Source: CAYRUZ01 sp964427895
GTDB taxonomy: Bacteria > Patescibacteriota > Gracilibacteria > Peribacterales > Peribacteraceae
Assembly: GCA_964427895.1 (NCBI GenBank)
Contig: CAYRUZ010000003.1
Coordinates: 1 to 64,000 of the forward strand
Direction of reading: 5' to 3'
DNA length: 64,000 bases
Positions 25,592-34,285 of this stretch are shown piece by piece. The number at the start of each line of letters is the position of its first letter. Position 1 is the stretch's first letter. A program made the translations under genes and the position numbers. The notes beneath the pieces were generated by a model. That model did not search any database. It saw nothing but the letters and a program-made list of their open reading frames with translations, and was not told the origin of the DNA.

Positions 25592-26329
25592 ATGGCCACT
25601 CCCATCACCATCGGCGAACTCGGCAAGCGCACGGGCATCAGCCCGCGCGCTCTGCGGCATTACGACGAGATCGGACTCCTCCGGCCGAGCGGCAAAACCG
25701 AGGCCGGGTATCGCCTGTACGAGGAAAAAGACATAGCGCGTTTGCAGCAGATCCTGTCGTTGCAGACCTTGGGATTTTCGCTCGAAGACATCGCCGACAC
25801 TCTCGGCCGACCGGACTACTCTCCGCGGGACACTGTGCGGGAGTACCTGCGGGCGGTACGGGAGCGCATCAAATCCGAACGGGAGATGGAGGCACGACTC
25901 GACGGCATCGAACGGCTCCTCGCTGCCAATCCGTCTTTAACGACGGAGGAGTTGCTCGACGTGATCGCTTCCATGGAGCGGATGCATGCCCTGTTCACAC
26001 CCGAAGAGCGGATGACGATCGAAAAGCAGGGAGAGCGACTGGGCCGGGAGGGCATCGTCGCGACCGAACGGGAATGGCCTGCACTGATGGCGGAAGCGAA
26101 GCGACACATGGATGAAGGAACGGATCCGTCCGATCCTGTCATGCAGGAGGTGGCGCGCCGCTGGAAGGAACTGGTCGACCGGTTTACGGGAGGGAACCAG
26201 GCGATTGCAGCGAAAATGCGCAAGGAATACGAGAAACGGCCCCAAAACATGATGCGGATGGGCGGTCCGGATCCCGCCCTGATGGCCTACGTGGGACGTG
26301 CCATGGAAGCCGCGGGCATATCGCTCTGA
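25592..26329 (+). CDS. MerR family regulator with TipAS domain
   Basis: 245 aa. N-terminal MerR winged helix (ITIGELGKRTGISPRALRHYDEIGLLRPS), dimerisation coiled coil (about 75-115), and a C-terminal TipAS-like domain (about 130-245: RMHALFTPEERMTIEKQGERLG … WKELVDRFTGGNQAIAAKMRKEYE). TipAS domains bind thiopeptide antibiotics and other hydrophobic compounds. The promoter in front has the long spacer expected of a MerR target. No resistance gene is obviously linked; the next gene encodes RlmI. Confidence 0.9.
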   Translation: MATPITIGELGKRTGISPRALRHYDEIGLLRPSGKTEAGYRLYEEKDIARLQQILSLQTLGFSLEDIADTLGRPDYSPRDTVREYLRAVRERIKSEREMEARLDGIERLLAANPSLTTEELLDVIASMERMHALFTPEERMTIEKQGERLGREGIVATEREWPALMAEAKRHMDEGTDPSDPVMQEVARRWKELVDRFTGGNQAIAAKMRKEYEKRPQNMMRMGGPDPALMAYVGRAMEAAGISL

Positions 26330-26356
26330 CGCCGGGTCTGCTACCGTGTGCTGCCG

Positions 26357-27538
26357 ATGAAAGGATATCCCGTGGTCACCATCAAGGCGGGTCGCGATAC
26401 GCACCTGCGTAATCGGCATCATGCCGTGTACAGCACGGCCGTGCAGGGCAAGCTCGAGGTCGTCGGCGGCAGTATCGTGGAAGTGCAGAGCAGCACGGGC
26501 GAATTCCTGTGTTTCGCGATGGCCAACCCGCAGGCGTACATCGCTCTCCGAGCGATTTCCTTCGAACAGAGCGACCCCCTGGAGACGCTGCGTCGGCTGA
26601 TGAAGCGCGCCATCGACATGCGTGGAGCGCTGATTTCGACATCCGAAACGACGGCCGTCCGGCTCATCAATGCCGAGGGGGACGCGATCCCGGGATTGGT
26701 GGTCGACCGCTATGGCGACGTGCTGGTGGTGCAGCTCACGACCCTCGGCATGGACCGCATGCGCGCGTGGATCGCAAAGACGCTGCAGGAGCTGACGGGG
26801 CTTTCTCTCATCTTCGAAAAATCACTGGGGACCGCCCGTCGCAAAGAGGGCCTGGAGCCGACGGAGGGCTGGATCGCCGGCAAAGGACCGGACGTCGTGC
26901 CCGTCATGGAACGGGGTCTGCGCTATGAAATCCACCTGAAGGGCAGCCAGAAGACGGGACTGTTTCTCGATCAACGCGAAATGCGCGCACTCGTCCGCCA
27001 GTATGCGGCGGGCCGCACGGTCCTGGATGTGTGCAGTTACGTCGGCGGATTCTCCGTGTCCGCCCTCGCAGGCGGCGCCGTAAGCGCGGACGCCGTGGAT
27101 TACGACGCCGATGCCCTGGCCCGCGTGAAACATAACGCCAAGCTCAACGGAGGCAATCCCGACCAGGTAAACACGTACGCGGAAGACGCATTCGATTTCC
27201 TCCGCCGCAAACCTCTCCCCCGGCCGTACGATTTCATCGTCCTCGATCCCCCAGCCTTCGCCAAGCGCAGCAGCGACTTGGACCAGGCGAAGCACGCGTA
27301 CACCGACCTCAACCGTATGGCCATGCAGGCCCTGCCGCCGTCGAGCCTGCTGCTCACGTGTTCATGCAGCTACCAGGTGGACTCGGGGCTCTTCCAAACC
27401 ATCGTCTTCCATGCCGCCCGGCAGGCCGGACGTGACGTGCGGATCATCCAACGTCATCGCCAGGCCCTCGATCATCCGGTAAACATCTATCATCCCGAAA
27501 CCGACTATTTGAAGAGCCTGCTGCTCTGGGTCGAATAA
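26357..27538 (+). CDS. rlmI: 23S rRNA m5C methyltransferase RlmI-like
   Basis: 393 aa. N-terminal PUA-like domain (VVTIKAGRDTHLRNRHHAVY), a central domain (VVDRYGDVLVVQLTTLGMDR), and a class I methyltransferase fold with SAM loop DVCSYVGGFSVSALAGG, motif IV DPPAFAKR and the catalytic cysteine region TCSCSYQVD. Methylates a cytosine (C1962 in E. coli) in 23S rRNA. Start at ATG 26357; TACCGT (26342-26347) lies 9 bases upstream, and the GTG at 26348 directly abuts that box. Confidence 0.88.
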   Translation: MKGYPVVTIKAGRDTHLRNRHHAVYSTAVQGKLEVVGGSIVEVQSSTGEFLCFAMANPQAYIALRAISFEQSDPLETLRRLMKRAIDMRGALISTSETTAVRLINAEGDAIPGLVVDRYGDVLVVQLTTLGMDRMRAWIAKTLQELTGLSLIFEKSLGTARRKEGLEPTEGWIAGKGPDVVPVMERGLRYEIHLKGSQKTGLFLDQREMRALVRQYAAGRTVLDVCSYVGGFSVSALAGGAVSADAVDYDADALARVKHNAKLNGGNPDQVNTYAEDAFDFLRRKPLPRPYDFIVLDPPAFAKRSSDLDQAKHAYTDLNRMAMQALPPSSLLLTCSCSYQVDSGLFQTIVFHAARQAGRDVRIIQRHRQALDHPVNIYHPETDYLKSLLLWVE

Positions 27539-27600
27539 GCGAAACAGGTAAGACGGACCACGGACGCGCGTCTCATAGTGCGTATCCTTTTCTTTTTCCT

Positions 27601-27822
27601 ATGACGCAGACGACCGACGACACGAACACGAAAATGGAAATGGACGGCCTGTGGCGCCAGTTCACCGGCAAGGCCAAAGAACTGTGGGGCGACCTGACGG
27701 ACGACGAGATGCAGAGATACGAGGGGAAGTACGATCAGGCGATCGGGTACCTGAAGGAGAAGTACGGCCAAAGCGCCAGGGCGCTCGAAATGTGGTGGAA
27801 GGACGAAAGCGAGCGGGCGTAA
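27601..27822 (+). CDS. CsbD-like stress protein
   Basis: 73 aa. Small charged protein with the CsbD signature (WRQFTGKAKELWGDLTDDEM, YEGKYDQAIGYLKEKYG). Members are induced by general stress; biochemical role unknown. The leader is pyrimidine-rich (CCTTTTCTTTTTCCT) with no Shine-Dalgarno. Its stop codon is part of the TAAGCT box that probably serves the next gene. Confidence 0.85.
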   Translation: MTQTTDDTNTKMEMDGLWRQFTGKAKELWGDLTDDEMQRYEGKYDQAIGYLKEKYGQSARALEMWWKDESERA

Positions 27823-27832
27823 GCTATCGGTG

Positions 27833-28288
27833 ATGGCCCATTGGCTGCTCAAGACGGAGCCAGGCTGCTACTCCATCGACGACCTCCGCAAAGACGGTAG
27901 GGCGTCGTGGGGTGGCGTGCGCAACTTCCAGGCCCGAAACTTCCTGCGTGCCATGAAGGAGGGTGACACTTGCCTCTTCTACCACAGCAACGCCGACCCT
28001 TCTGCGGCCGTGGGCGTGTGCCGCGTGGTGCGGGAACACTACGGGGACCCCACGCAGTTCGACCCGAAAGACGACCACTATGACGCAGACAGCGTCCCCT
28101 CCGACCCGCGCTGGGCGGCCGTCGATGTCGCGTACGAATCGACCTTCGCGCGGCCGGTCAGCATCCAGGATATGCGTGGAAACGAGCGGCTGTGGGGCAT
28201 GAAACTGCTCGAAAAAGGAAGCCGCCTCTCGGTGCTTCCCGTCACGAACGAGGAATTCGCCGAGGTGCTGCGCATGGCGAAGTCGTGA
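27833..28288 (+). CDS. EVE domain protein
   Basis: 151 aa. Matches the EVE/thymocyte nuclear protein 1 family: HWLLKTEPGCYSIDDL, WGGVRNFQARNFLRAM, GDTCLFYHSNA, VGVCRVVREHY. EVE domains belong to the PUA-like group and in some cases bind modified DNA or RNA bases. Start at 27833; TAAGCT (27820-27825) ends 7 bases upstream. It ends directly against the stop of the opposite-strand phosphorylase gene. Confidence 0.9.
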   Translation: MAHWLLKTEPGCYSIDDLRKDGRASWGGVRNFQARNFLRAMKEGDTCLFYHSNADPSAAVGVCRVVREHYGDPTQFDPKDDHYDADSVPSDPRWAAVDVAYESTFARPVSIQDMRGNERLWGMKLLEKGSRLSVLPVTNEEFAEVLRMAKS

Positions 28289-29956
28289 TCAGTTGTCCTT
28301 GTGCGTCCACGCCAATCGGACGTGCTCGCGGATGCAGCGCTGGGCGCTGAACTGACCGAGCAGGCCGATGGAGCGCTTCATGCGCTTCAGCCAGCGCACA
28401 CGACCGGGATGCGTGTACTCGGGAATCACCTGGTACTGGAGTTCCGTGTAGAGGTCTTCCGCGTCGATGACGCGCATCGCGTCCGGCGGCAGCGGCTCCG
28501 CCTTGGGGCCGACGCGCCACCCGCTGTCGGGATCGAGCTCGTATCCTTCGATCCACCAACCGTCGAGCGTGGAGAGATTGGGCACGCCGTTGAGGGCGGC
28601 TTTCATACCGGACGTGCCGGATGCCTCGTGCAGGCGCATCGGCGTATTGAGCCAGACATCCGCTCCACAAACGAGCATCTTGGCCAGATCGGGGTTGTAG
28701 TTCGGCAAGAACCCGATGGAGATGCCCGCATCCTTCAGCTGATCCGCGTACGACGCGAGATGGCGGACGACGTCGTTCGAGAAGGCATCGTTGGGATTGG
28801 CATTGCCGGAGTGGATGATCTGCAACTTGCCGCCGGCGGCTTCGCGCAGGCGGTCGAGATTCTCGTACAACAACTCGGTGCGCTTGTACGGCACGATGCG
28901 GCGCGCGGCGACGATGGTGAGGACGTCCTCGGAGAACGGACGGACGGCCGTCTTGTTCACGAGCTCGATGAGTCGCTTTTTGCCGGCCTGATGCGCCGCC
29001 CACAGCTCGTCGTCGGGCAATTCGTGACTGTGGTCCGACAAGAGGGATGATTCTTTGCGCCAGCCGGGAATGTGCTTGTCGAAGAGAGCCGCGATCTCGG
29101 GGCTGCACCAATCGACGTGATGGACGCCATTGGTGATGGGCTGGATGTCGTCACGGTTGAACATGCGGCGCGAGACTTCGGCATGGAGATGCGAAACGCC
29201 GAAAGTCGCGTGCGAGAGATTCATCGCCAACTCGGTCATCGACAATCCGCTCTCCCCCGCCAGGTTCTTGATGTGCCACGGCAGCAGGTCGCCGCAGATC
29301 TTCCACGCGAGATCGTAAGGGAACTCGTCATGCCCCGCCTTCACCGGCGTGTGCGTGGTGAAGGCGCAGGAGGCGCGGACAGCGGCATCGGAAAAACTCC
29401 GTTCGCGCAGCAATTCCAAAGTGAGGAACGAGCAGTGCCCTTCGTTGAGATGGAAGTTATGGATAGTGGTATATCCCAGGGCGCGCAGAAGCCGCACGCC
29501 GCCAACGCCCAGGACGACCTCCTGCTTGATGCGCATGGCCTGATCGCCGCCGTAGAGGTGATGTGTGATCTCGCGGTCCTGCGGATCGTTCTGCGGGAGA
29601 TCGGTATGGAGGAAGTACACGGGAACAGTCGATGCACTCTCCAGTTCCAACACCCATGCACCCACGTGAACCGTCCGTCCCTCGATGGATACAACGACCG
29701 TCTCCGCGACGGGCTTGAGGATGGAAGCAGGATCCCATCCGTTGTCCGTGAACTGCAGCGCACCTCCCGGCAGCACGTCTTGGTGGGAATACCCCGTACG
29801 CCAACAGCCTGTCACCCCGACCATCGAGAGTCCTTCGTCCGCAGCGGCCTTGAGCAGGTCGCCGGCGAGAATGCCGAGACCTCCGGCAAAAGTGGGCATG
29901 TCACCACGGAGGCCCACTTCCATGGAAAAGTATGCGATGTCGAGCGGTAGACGCAT
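28289..29956 (-). CDS. glgP: Alpha-glucan (glycogen/starch) phosphorylase
   Basis: 555 aa, shorter than the 800-aa animal or E. coli enzymes and typical of the compact alpha-glucan phosphorylase group (TIGR02094-like). Releases glucose-1-phosphate from glucan chains. Seen: MEVGLRGDMPTFAGGLGILAGD near the N-terminus, NGVHHVDWCSPE, ARRIVPYKR, and the pyridoxal-phosphate lysine region EASGTSGMKAALNG. Start at 29956 preferred over 29989, because a TATACT box lies upstream and overlaps the longer start. With hppA, eno and pyk it points to sugar-based energy metabolism. Confidence 0.93.
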   Translation of the reverse strand: MRLPLDIAYFSMEVGLRGDMPTFAGGLGILAGDLLKAAADEGLSMVGVTGCWRTGYSHQDVLPGGALQFTDNGWDPASILKPVAETVVVSIEGRTVHVGAWVLELESASTVPVYFLHTDLPQNDPQDREITHHLYGGDQAMRIKQEVVLGVGGVRLLRALGYTTIHNFHLNEGHCSFLTLELLRERSFSDAAVRASCAFTTHTPVKAGHDEFPYDLAWKICGDLLPWHIKNLAGESGLSMTELAMNLSHATFGVSHLHAEVSRRMFNRDDIQPITNGVHHVDWCSPEIAALFDKHIPGWRKESSLLSDHSHELPDDELWAAHQAGKKRLIELVNKTAVRPFSEDVLTIVAARRIVPYKRTELLYENLDRLREAAGGKLQIIHSGNANPNDAFSNDVVRHLASYADQLKDAGISIGFLPNYNPDLAKMLVCGADVWLNTPMRLHEASGTSGMKAALNGVPNLSTLDGWWIEGYELDPDSGWRVGPKAEPLPPDAMRVIDAEDLYTELQYQVIPEYTHPGRVRWLKRMKRSIGLLGQFSAQRCIREHVRLAWTHKDN

Positions 29957-30103
29957 GGCAGGATGTGTGTCCTTCTTAGTATAGCACATTTTTGGCTTCT
30001 GCGTGAGGCGTTTTTCGCCTCAAAGGGGCGTTAATCTTCTCTTAATATGCCCTGGGTACAGTACGAGCACAGCATCGATAGAGACAGCTAGGAGAGAAGA
30101 GCA

Positions 30104-30125
30104 ACGGGGACTTCGTCCCCGTTTT
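30104..30125. terminator. Bidirectional terminator-like hairpin
   Basis: Stem ACGGGGAC/GTCCCCGT with a 3-base loop TTC and a TTTT run on the plus side. On the minus strand it lies just past the stop of the 30130-30405 gene and is followed by a C/T-rich tract, so it may serve that gene; a plus-strand transcript is not evident. Confidence 0.55.
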
Positions 30126-30129
30126 GCTA

Positions 30130-30405
30130 TCAGTCTTGATTGGGACGCCGGCGCTTGAGATCGTCGTACGTCCGATAGTACGCATCTCCCGCGGTGCCGA
30201 AGAATCCAACGAGCGAGCGTGCCGCATGGCCGACGCGACCCAATACGGTCGTCGGCTCCTCGGGCGCCCGCTTGGGATGCGGCTGGGGCGGATTGGCTTC
30301 ACGCATCTTTTCGAAGCCGAACGCGATGACGCGATCCATCCCGTCCTGCAGGTGGGCGTACCCTTTGCCGATGAGGCGCGCGATGCTGTCGGCTTGTTTT
30401 CCCAT
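30130..30405 (-). CDS. Unrecognised small basic protein
   Basis: 91 aa, not recognised. N-terminal amphipathic helix (SIARLIGKGYAHLQDGMDRVIAFGFEKM), a Pro-rich stretch and a basic C-terminus (YRTYDDLKRRRPNQD). No membrane span. Start at 30405 chosen because TACACT (30414-30419 on this strand) ends 8 bases before it. Divergent from the next gene. Confidence 0.55.
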   Translation of the reverse strand: MGKQADSIARLIGKGYAHLQDGMDRVIAFGFEKMREANPPQPHPKRAPEEPTTVLGRVGHAARSLVGFFGTAGDAYYRTYDDLKRRRPNQD

Positions 30406-30449
30406 GGGAGAAAAGTGTAGCACCAGGCACGCGGTGGTAGGCTGATTTC

Positions 30450-30740
30450 ATGCTTTTTACCTACACCCGCCATCGCGTCGAAGAGTACGCCCGCTGGAAG
30501 AAAGCCTTTGACGAACATTCGCCTCTCTTGGCCGAGAACGGCATCACCTGGCAGATCGTCCAAATCAACGGCGACCCGACGGACGTCGCCGTCCTCTGCC
30601 AGTGCCCGGGCAGGAAGGAATGGGAAGCGTTCCTTGCCGCGGATGAAGCGAAGCGGACGCAGACGGGAATCGACTCCCGCGTAAAAGGCGGCCTGGTGGG
30701 ACAACCGGAGTGGTGGATGGGGGAAGTGATGCCAAAGTGA
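30450..30740 (+). CDS. Small dimeric alpha/beta barrel protein
   Basis: 96 aa. Looks like a ferredoxin-like dimeric alpha+beta barrel of the antibiotic-biosynthesis-monooxygenase or DUF1330 kind (FTYTRHRVEEYARWKKAFDE, then strands WQIVQINGDPTDVAVLCQC and helix EWEAFLAADEAKR). Substrate unknown. TAGGCT (30438-30443) ends 6 bases before the ATG. Confidence 0.6.
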   Translation: MLFTYTRHRVEEYARWKKAFDEHSPLLAENGITWQIVQINGDPTDVAVLCQCPGRKEWEAFLAADEAKRTQTGIDSRVKGGLVGQPEWWMGEVMPK

Positions 30741-30778
30741 CGCATTGCCGACGGGGGAAATACTGGCACACTCCAGGC

Positions 30779-31303
30779 ATGAAGCTCCTCTACTCTGCCG
30801 ACCAGATTCGCGAACGTTCAGCCGAAGTCGGCGCCGAGATTTCGCGCGATTACGACGGAAAGTTCCCGCTGCTCGTGGGCATCATGAAAGGCAGCATCAT
30901 CTTCATGGCGGACGTCCTTCGAGGCATCAAGACGGACGTCGCTATCGATTTCATGACGTTGAGCAGCTACAAGGGCGGAACAACGAGCGGCGAACTCACC
31001 GTGGTGACGGAACTGCTCGACGGCAATGTGAAGGGGCGCGACGTGATCGTCGTGGAAGACATCGTCGACACGGGCAAAACAGTCGGCTTCGTCGAAGAGT
31101 ATTTACTGGAGAAGAAAGGGGCGACCAGCGTGGCGGTGGCCTCGCTGCTGTACAAACCGCACGGCGAGAAATCCGCGCCCAGGCCGAAGTATCTGGGCTT
31201 CGAGCTGCCGAGCGAAGCGTTCGTCGTGGGTTGGGGCCTCGATTTCGATGAGAAGATGCGCAATCTGCCGGGCGTCTACGAATTGGAGAAGGGCGAGTAT
31301 TGA
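30779..31303 (+). CDS. hpt: Hypoxanthine phosphoribosyltransferase
   Basis: 174 aa. Purine salvage: hypoxanthine or guanine plus PRPP gives IMP or GMP. Seen: GIMKGSIIFMADVLRGI, the flexible loop SSYKGGTTSGE, the PRPP motif VIVVEDIVDTGKT, and FVVGWGLDFDEKMRNLPGVY at the C-terminus. Start at 30779; CACACT (30767-30772) ends 6 bases before it. Confidence 0.95.
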   Translation: MKLLYSADQIRERSAEVGAEISRDYDGKFPLLVGIMKGSIIFMADVLRGIKTDVAIDFMTLSSYKGGTTSGELTVVTELLDGNVKGRDVIVVEDIVDTGKTVGFVEEYLLEKKGATSVAVASLLYKPHGEKSAPRPKYLGFELPSEAFVVGWGLDFDEKMRNLPGVYELEKGEY

Positions 31304-31329
31304 TCGGACGGAAGATGTATACTGCACGC

Positions 31330-31866
31330 ATGACATTCGATGATTTCAAGAAGCTCTGCGAAGAGCGCCGCAGCATTCGGTATTTCGCCGATAAGCCGGT
31401 GAAGAAAGAGGATATCCTCCGCCTCCTTGAGGTGGGCTGCCTCGCCCCGAGCGTGGAGAACATCCAGCCGTGGCGCTTCCACGTCATCGAGAACCACGGC
31501 CTCCGTCACGACCTGATGGAAAAGTGCTGCTACGGCAACTTCATTGCCGGCGCAGGCAGCTTCATCGTCGTCACCGTCGATTATTCGCTCGAGAATTCGG
31601 GACCGGACACCGTATGGAACGAGCGCGAGCTGGATTACTCCTGCATGGCGGCGATGACGAACATCATCAATGCGGCGACGGCGATGGGCTTGGGAAGCTG
31701 TTGGGTGTCGCTCTATCGCGGAGACGTGCATGACATCCTCAAGCTTCCGCACGGCGAGCACGTGGTGGGAGGCATCATGCTGGGCCATTTCCGCAAAGGA
31801 GAGGAGCACGGCCACGACGGTCATGACCGCAAGCCGATCGCCGACATCTGCACCTTCCATGAATGA
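31330..31866 (+). CDS. Nitroreductase family protein
   Basis: 178 aa. FMN-dependent oxidoreductase fold: ERRSIRYFADKPVKKEDILRLLEVGCLAPSVENIQPW is the typical N-terminal signature, with MAAMTNIINAATAMGLGSCW for the dimer/flavin core. Physiological substrate unknown. A His-rich loop (EEHGHDGHDRK) near the end is unusual. TATACT (31318-31323) ends 6 bases before the ATG. Followed directly by the dehydrogenase gene, so the two redox enzymes are probably cotranscribed. Confidence 0.88.
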   Translation: MTFDDFKKLCEERRSIRYFADKPVKKEDILRLLEVGCLAPSVENIQPWRFHVIENHGLRHDLMEKCCYGNFIAGAGSFIVVTVDYSLENSGPDTVWNERELDYSCMAAMTNIINAATAMGLGSCWVSLYRGDVHDILKLPHGEHVVGGIMLGHFRKGEEHGHDGHDRKPIADICTFHE

Positions 31867-31867
31867 C

Positions 31868-32824
31868 ATGGCCAAGAGCGTGTTCTTCGACGTCGAAAAG
31901 TGTGACGAGGCTCTCGTGCTCTCACGCGTGCCGGATACCGTCTTCGCGGATGCCGGCCTGACCGGCGATGCGCTGGTCGGTGCATGTGAAGGCGCGGAGA
32001 TCATTTGCACGTTCATCACGACGTCTTTTCGCCGCGACGTGATCGAACGACTGCCCTCCCTCAAGCTGATCTGCACCCGATCGGTGGGATATGACCACAT
32101 CGATCTGGCCGCCTGTGCAGAGCGCGGCATCGTCGTCTGCAACGTGCCGGACTACGGCAGCCATGTGATCGCAGAACACGCATTCGCGCTTCTGCTGTCG
32201 CGCCTGCGCCACGTCACGGAAGCCGCTGCTCGCGTGCGGAGCGGATCCTTCGATTACCACGGACTGCGCGGTACGGCCCTTAAGGACAAAACCATCGGCA
32301 TCCTGGGTACCGGCAAGATCGGCCGTCACGCGGCACAGATCGCCAAGGGATTCGGGATGAAGATCCTTGCAAACGACATGTACCCGGTGCCGAGCCTGGA
32401 GGAGACAATCGGATTGAAGTACGTGCCGCTGGAGCATCTGCTGCACGACAGCGACATCATTTCCGTGCATGTGCCGTCGACCCCCGAAACCACGCATATG
32501 CTGAACGACGCGGCATTCGCCCAAATGAAAAAAGGCGTGTTCCTGGTGAACACCGCGCGCGGGGCGATCGTGGATCAATCGGCGCTCTTGCGCGCCCTGA
32601 ACGACGGCACGGTGGCTGGCGCGCTGCTCGACGTGGTGGAGCACGAGCAACAGCTCGGCGAGAGCGCCCAACTCATTGCCCACCCCAATGTCACGGCCAC
32701 CCCGCACATCGCCTTCTACGCAGACGACAGCATGCAGGCGATGTACGCGGACGCGCTCGCCAGCATCGACGAATGGCGGGCTGGAAGCACGCCGAAGCAT
32801 GCCGTCGCGACCCCCGCGCACTGA
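31868..32824 (+). CDS. D-2-hydroxyacid dehydrogenase (D-lactate dehydrogenase-like)
   Basis: 318 aa. NAD-dependent reduction of a 2-keto acid, most likely pyruvate to D-lactate. NAD-binding GILGTGKIG, catalytic Arg in NTARGAIVD, Glu in DVVEHE and His in TPHIAFYADD are all present; the TPHIAFY ending resembles D-lactate dehydrogenases. Two possible ATGs: 31859 (overlapping the nitroreductase end) and 31868. I use the second. Would regenerate NAD+ for the eno-pyk pathway in a fermenting cell (inference). Confidence 0.88.
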   Translation: MAKSVFFDVEKCDEALVLSRVPDTVFADAGLTGDALVGACEGAEIICTFITTSFRRDVIERLPSLKLICTRSVGYDHIDLAACAERGIVVCNVPDYGSHVIAEHAFALLLSRLRHVTEAAARVRSGSFDYHGLRGTALKDKTIGILGTGKIGRHAAQIAKGFGMKILANDMYPVPSLEETIGLKYVPLEHLLHDSDIISVHVPSTPETTHMLNDAAFAQMKKGVFLVNTARGAIVDQSALLRALNDGTVAGALLDVVEHEQQLGESAQLIAHPNVTATPHIAFYADDSMQAMYADALASIDEWRAGSTPKHAVATPAH

Positions 32825-32863
32825 GACCCGTGACTGGAAACGGGAACGCGCTATGCTTGCGGC

Positions 32864-33343
32864 ATGTACGGCGAATTGCAGGTAGGTGAAATCGACGCGC
32901 TGTTGGAATCGAGCATCCTGGGGCACCTGGGATGCAACGACGGCGCGAAGCCCTACGTTTTCCCGATGGCATTCGTCTATCACAACGACATCATCTACGG
33001 GCAGACCTCCACGGGATTGAAACTCAACGTCCTTCGGCGCAACCCGTACGTGTGTTTCCAGGTCCAGGATTCGCGCGACGGTTGGTGGCAGAGCGTCCTC
33101 TGCTGGGGGCAGTTCAACGAACTTGATCTTCCGGCGCTGCAGGAGCCCGAAGGCATCGCCATCGCAAAGCTGCTCACGGAGAAAATCGGCAGCATCCAGC
33201 GCAATGTCGGCGTTTCCGTGCCATTCTCCTTCGCCAAAGGCGCCGCACCGGTGACGGTCAATAACCGCGAATCGACCCTCTTCCGCATCGTCATCACGGA
33301 AAAATCTGGACGGTGGTACAAAGCGGACGACGCGGCTCAGTAA
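32864..33343 (+). CDS. Pyridoxamine 5'-phosphate oxidase-like flavin-binding protein
   Basis: 159 aa. Split-barrel flavin-binding fold like NimA and general-stress flavoproteins: ILGHLGCNDGAKPYVFPMAFVYHNDIIYGQ, then GLKLNVLRRNPYVCFQVQD and SVLCWGQFNEL. May bind FMN or heme; substrate unknown. TATGCT (32852-32857) ends 6 bases before the ATG. Its 3' end overlaps that of the DUF4260 gene by 7 bases. Confidence 0.85.
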   Translation: MYGELQVGEIDALLESSILGHLGCNDGAKPYVFPMAFVYHNDIIYGQTSTGLKLNVLRRNPYVCFQVQDSRDGWWQSVLCWGQFNELDLPALQEPEGIAIAKLLTEKIGSIQRNVGVSVPFSFAKGAAPVTVNNRESTLFRIVITEKSGRWYKADDAAQ

Positions 33344-33684
33344 CGCTGGATGTGCGAATGCTCGAAACCGGTCGGATACTTCACGCCGTAGCCGAAAACG
33401 CGGTCGAGGGCGATGTGCGTGAACAGCACGATCCCGGACGCGGTGGTTAACTCGTGATGCAGGTAGAACCCGGCGGCGATGATGACGCAGGCGAGGATGT
33501 AGTTGTGGACGAAGTTGTACAGGGAAGCACCGATGCGATCGTTGAAGGTGTACCCCAGGAGCGAGAGATCCGGCACCAGGAAGGCTAAGTTGAAGAACCA
33601 CCAACTCGCGCCGAGGATGTAATACGCATACACGCCGAGAATGCAGAACGCCGCATCTTCGAGGCGGAGGATCAACCACACCAT
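33337..33684 (-). CDS. DUF4260 family membrane protein
   Basis: 115 aa with about three or four membrane helices. Contains the family hallmarks FLVPDLSLLGY and a C-terminal ALDRVFGYGVKYPTGFEHSHIQ. Function unknown. TACCAT (33692-33697 on this strand) ends 7 bases before the ATG. Confidence 0.85.
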   Translation of the reverse strand: MVWLILRLEDAAFCILGVYAYYILGASWWFFNLAFLVPDLSLLGYTFNDRIGASLYNFVHNYILACVIIAAGFYLHHELTTASGIVLFTHIALDRVFGYGVKYPTGFEHSHIQRY

Positions 33685-33748
33685 GGGTCACATGGTAGCA
33701 GCACCGCCAGCAAAGAAGTGGGGGAAAATATCGCAGGAAGATTCCATG

Positions 33749-34237
33749 CTACTTAGCCGCCCAACTTTCAAGGGAGTCGATGACGTCGGGAATCTTCAAA
33801 TCGCGCAGATCGACGTCAGACGGATGCTGCGCGGGAACATCGAAAGTGATTACTTTGGTGGCAAATTTCCGCACGCCGTTGGTCACCTCCTTCTGCGTGC
33901 GCCGCCATTCGTCGCTCGTATAGACACCGATGTAGAGCGCATCGAAACGGCCTTTTGCGGATGGGTAGGACGCGTTCCACGCCTGGTCGTTCGTCGGAAG
34001 CGTGATGACGAGGCACGGATGCGTTTCGTTCGTCTCTTCGTCCGCAGCCATGAGGAAACAGCCCGGCTGCTCCACCGCGTATCCCGTCCAGTGCTCGTTG
34101 AACGCAAGCGAAAAACCATGCTGTTCATCACGATAGTGCAGGGTTTGTTGAGCGGCCGCATCGGAGCGATCCGCCTGCTGCCCGCAGGCGCAGAGAACGA
34201 GGACCAGCGCGAGTGAACCGAGGATGGAACGCGACAT
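33749..34237 (-). CDS. Lipoprotein of unknown function
   Basis: 162 aa. Signal peptide with lipobox (SILGSLALVLVLCACGQQ), cysteine at about residue 17, then a globular region (HGFSLAFNEHWTGYAVEQPG, FDALYIGVYTSDEW) of the kind seen in small PsbP-like or stress lipoproteins. Start at 34237 chosen because TATCAT (34244-34249 on this strand) ends 6 bases before it; the longer frame from 34291 runs across the promoter of the divergent channel gene. Confidence 0.75.
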   Translation of the reverse strand: MSRSILGSLALVLVLCACGQQADRSDAAAQQTLHYRDEQHGFSLAFNEHWTGYAVEQPGCFLMAADEETNETHPCLVITLPTNDQAWNASYPSAKGRFDALYIGVYTSDEWRRTQKEVTNGVRKFATKVITFDVPAQHPSDVDLRDLKIPDVIDSLESWAAK

Positions 34238-34285
34238 GGCGAAATGATAAGCGCCGCAGCGCCCATTGTCAGCTATGCTCACGGC

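Noticed and set aside
30040..30125. A small RNA ending at the 30104-30125 hairpin
   Set aside because: No convincing -35/-10 pair with normal spacing lies upstream on the plus strand, and the hairpin can serve the minus-strand gene instead.
31922..33691. A 589-codon minus-strand frame
   Set aside because: Antisense to the dehydrogenase and flavin-binding genes, which have full catalytic motifs. Same shadow composition.
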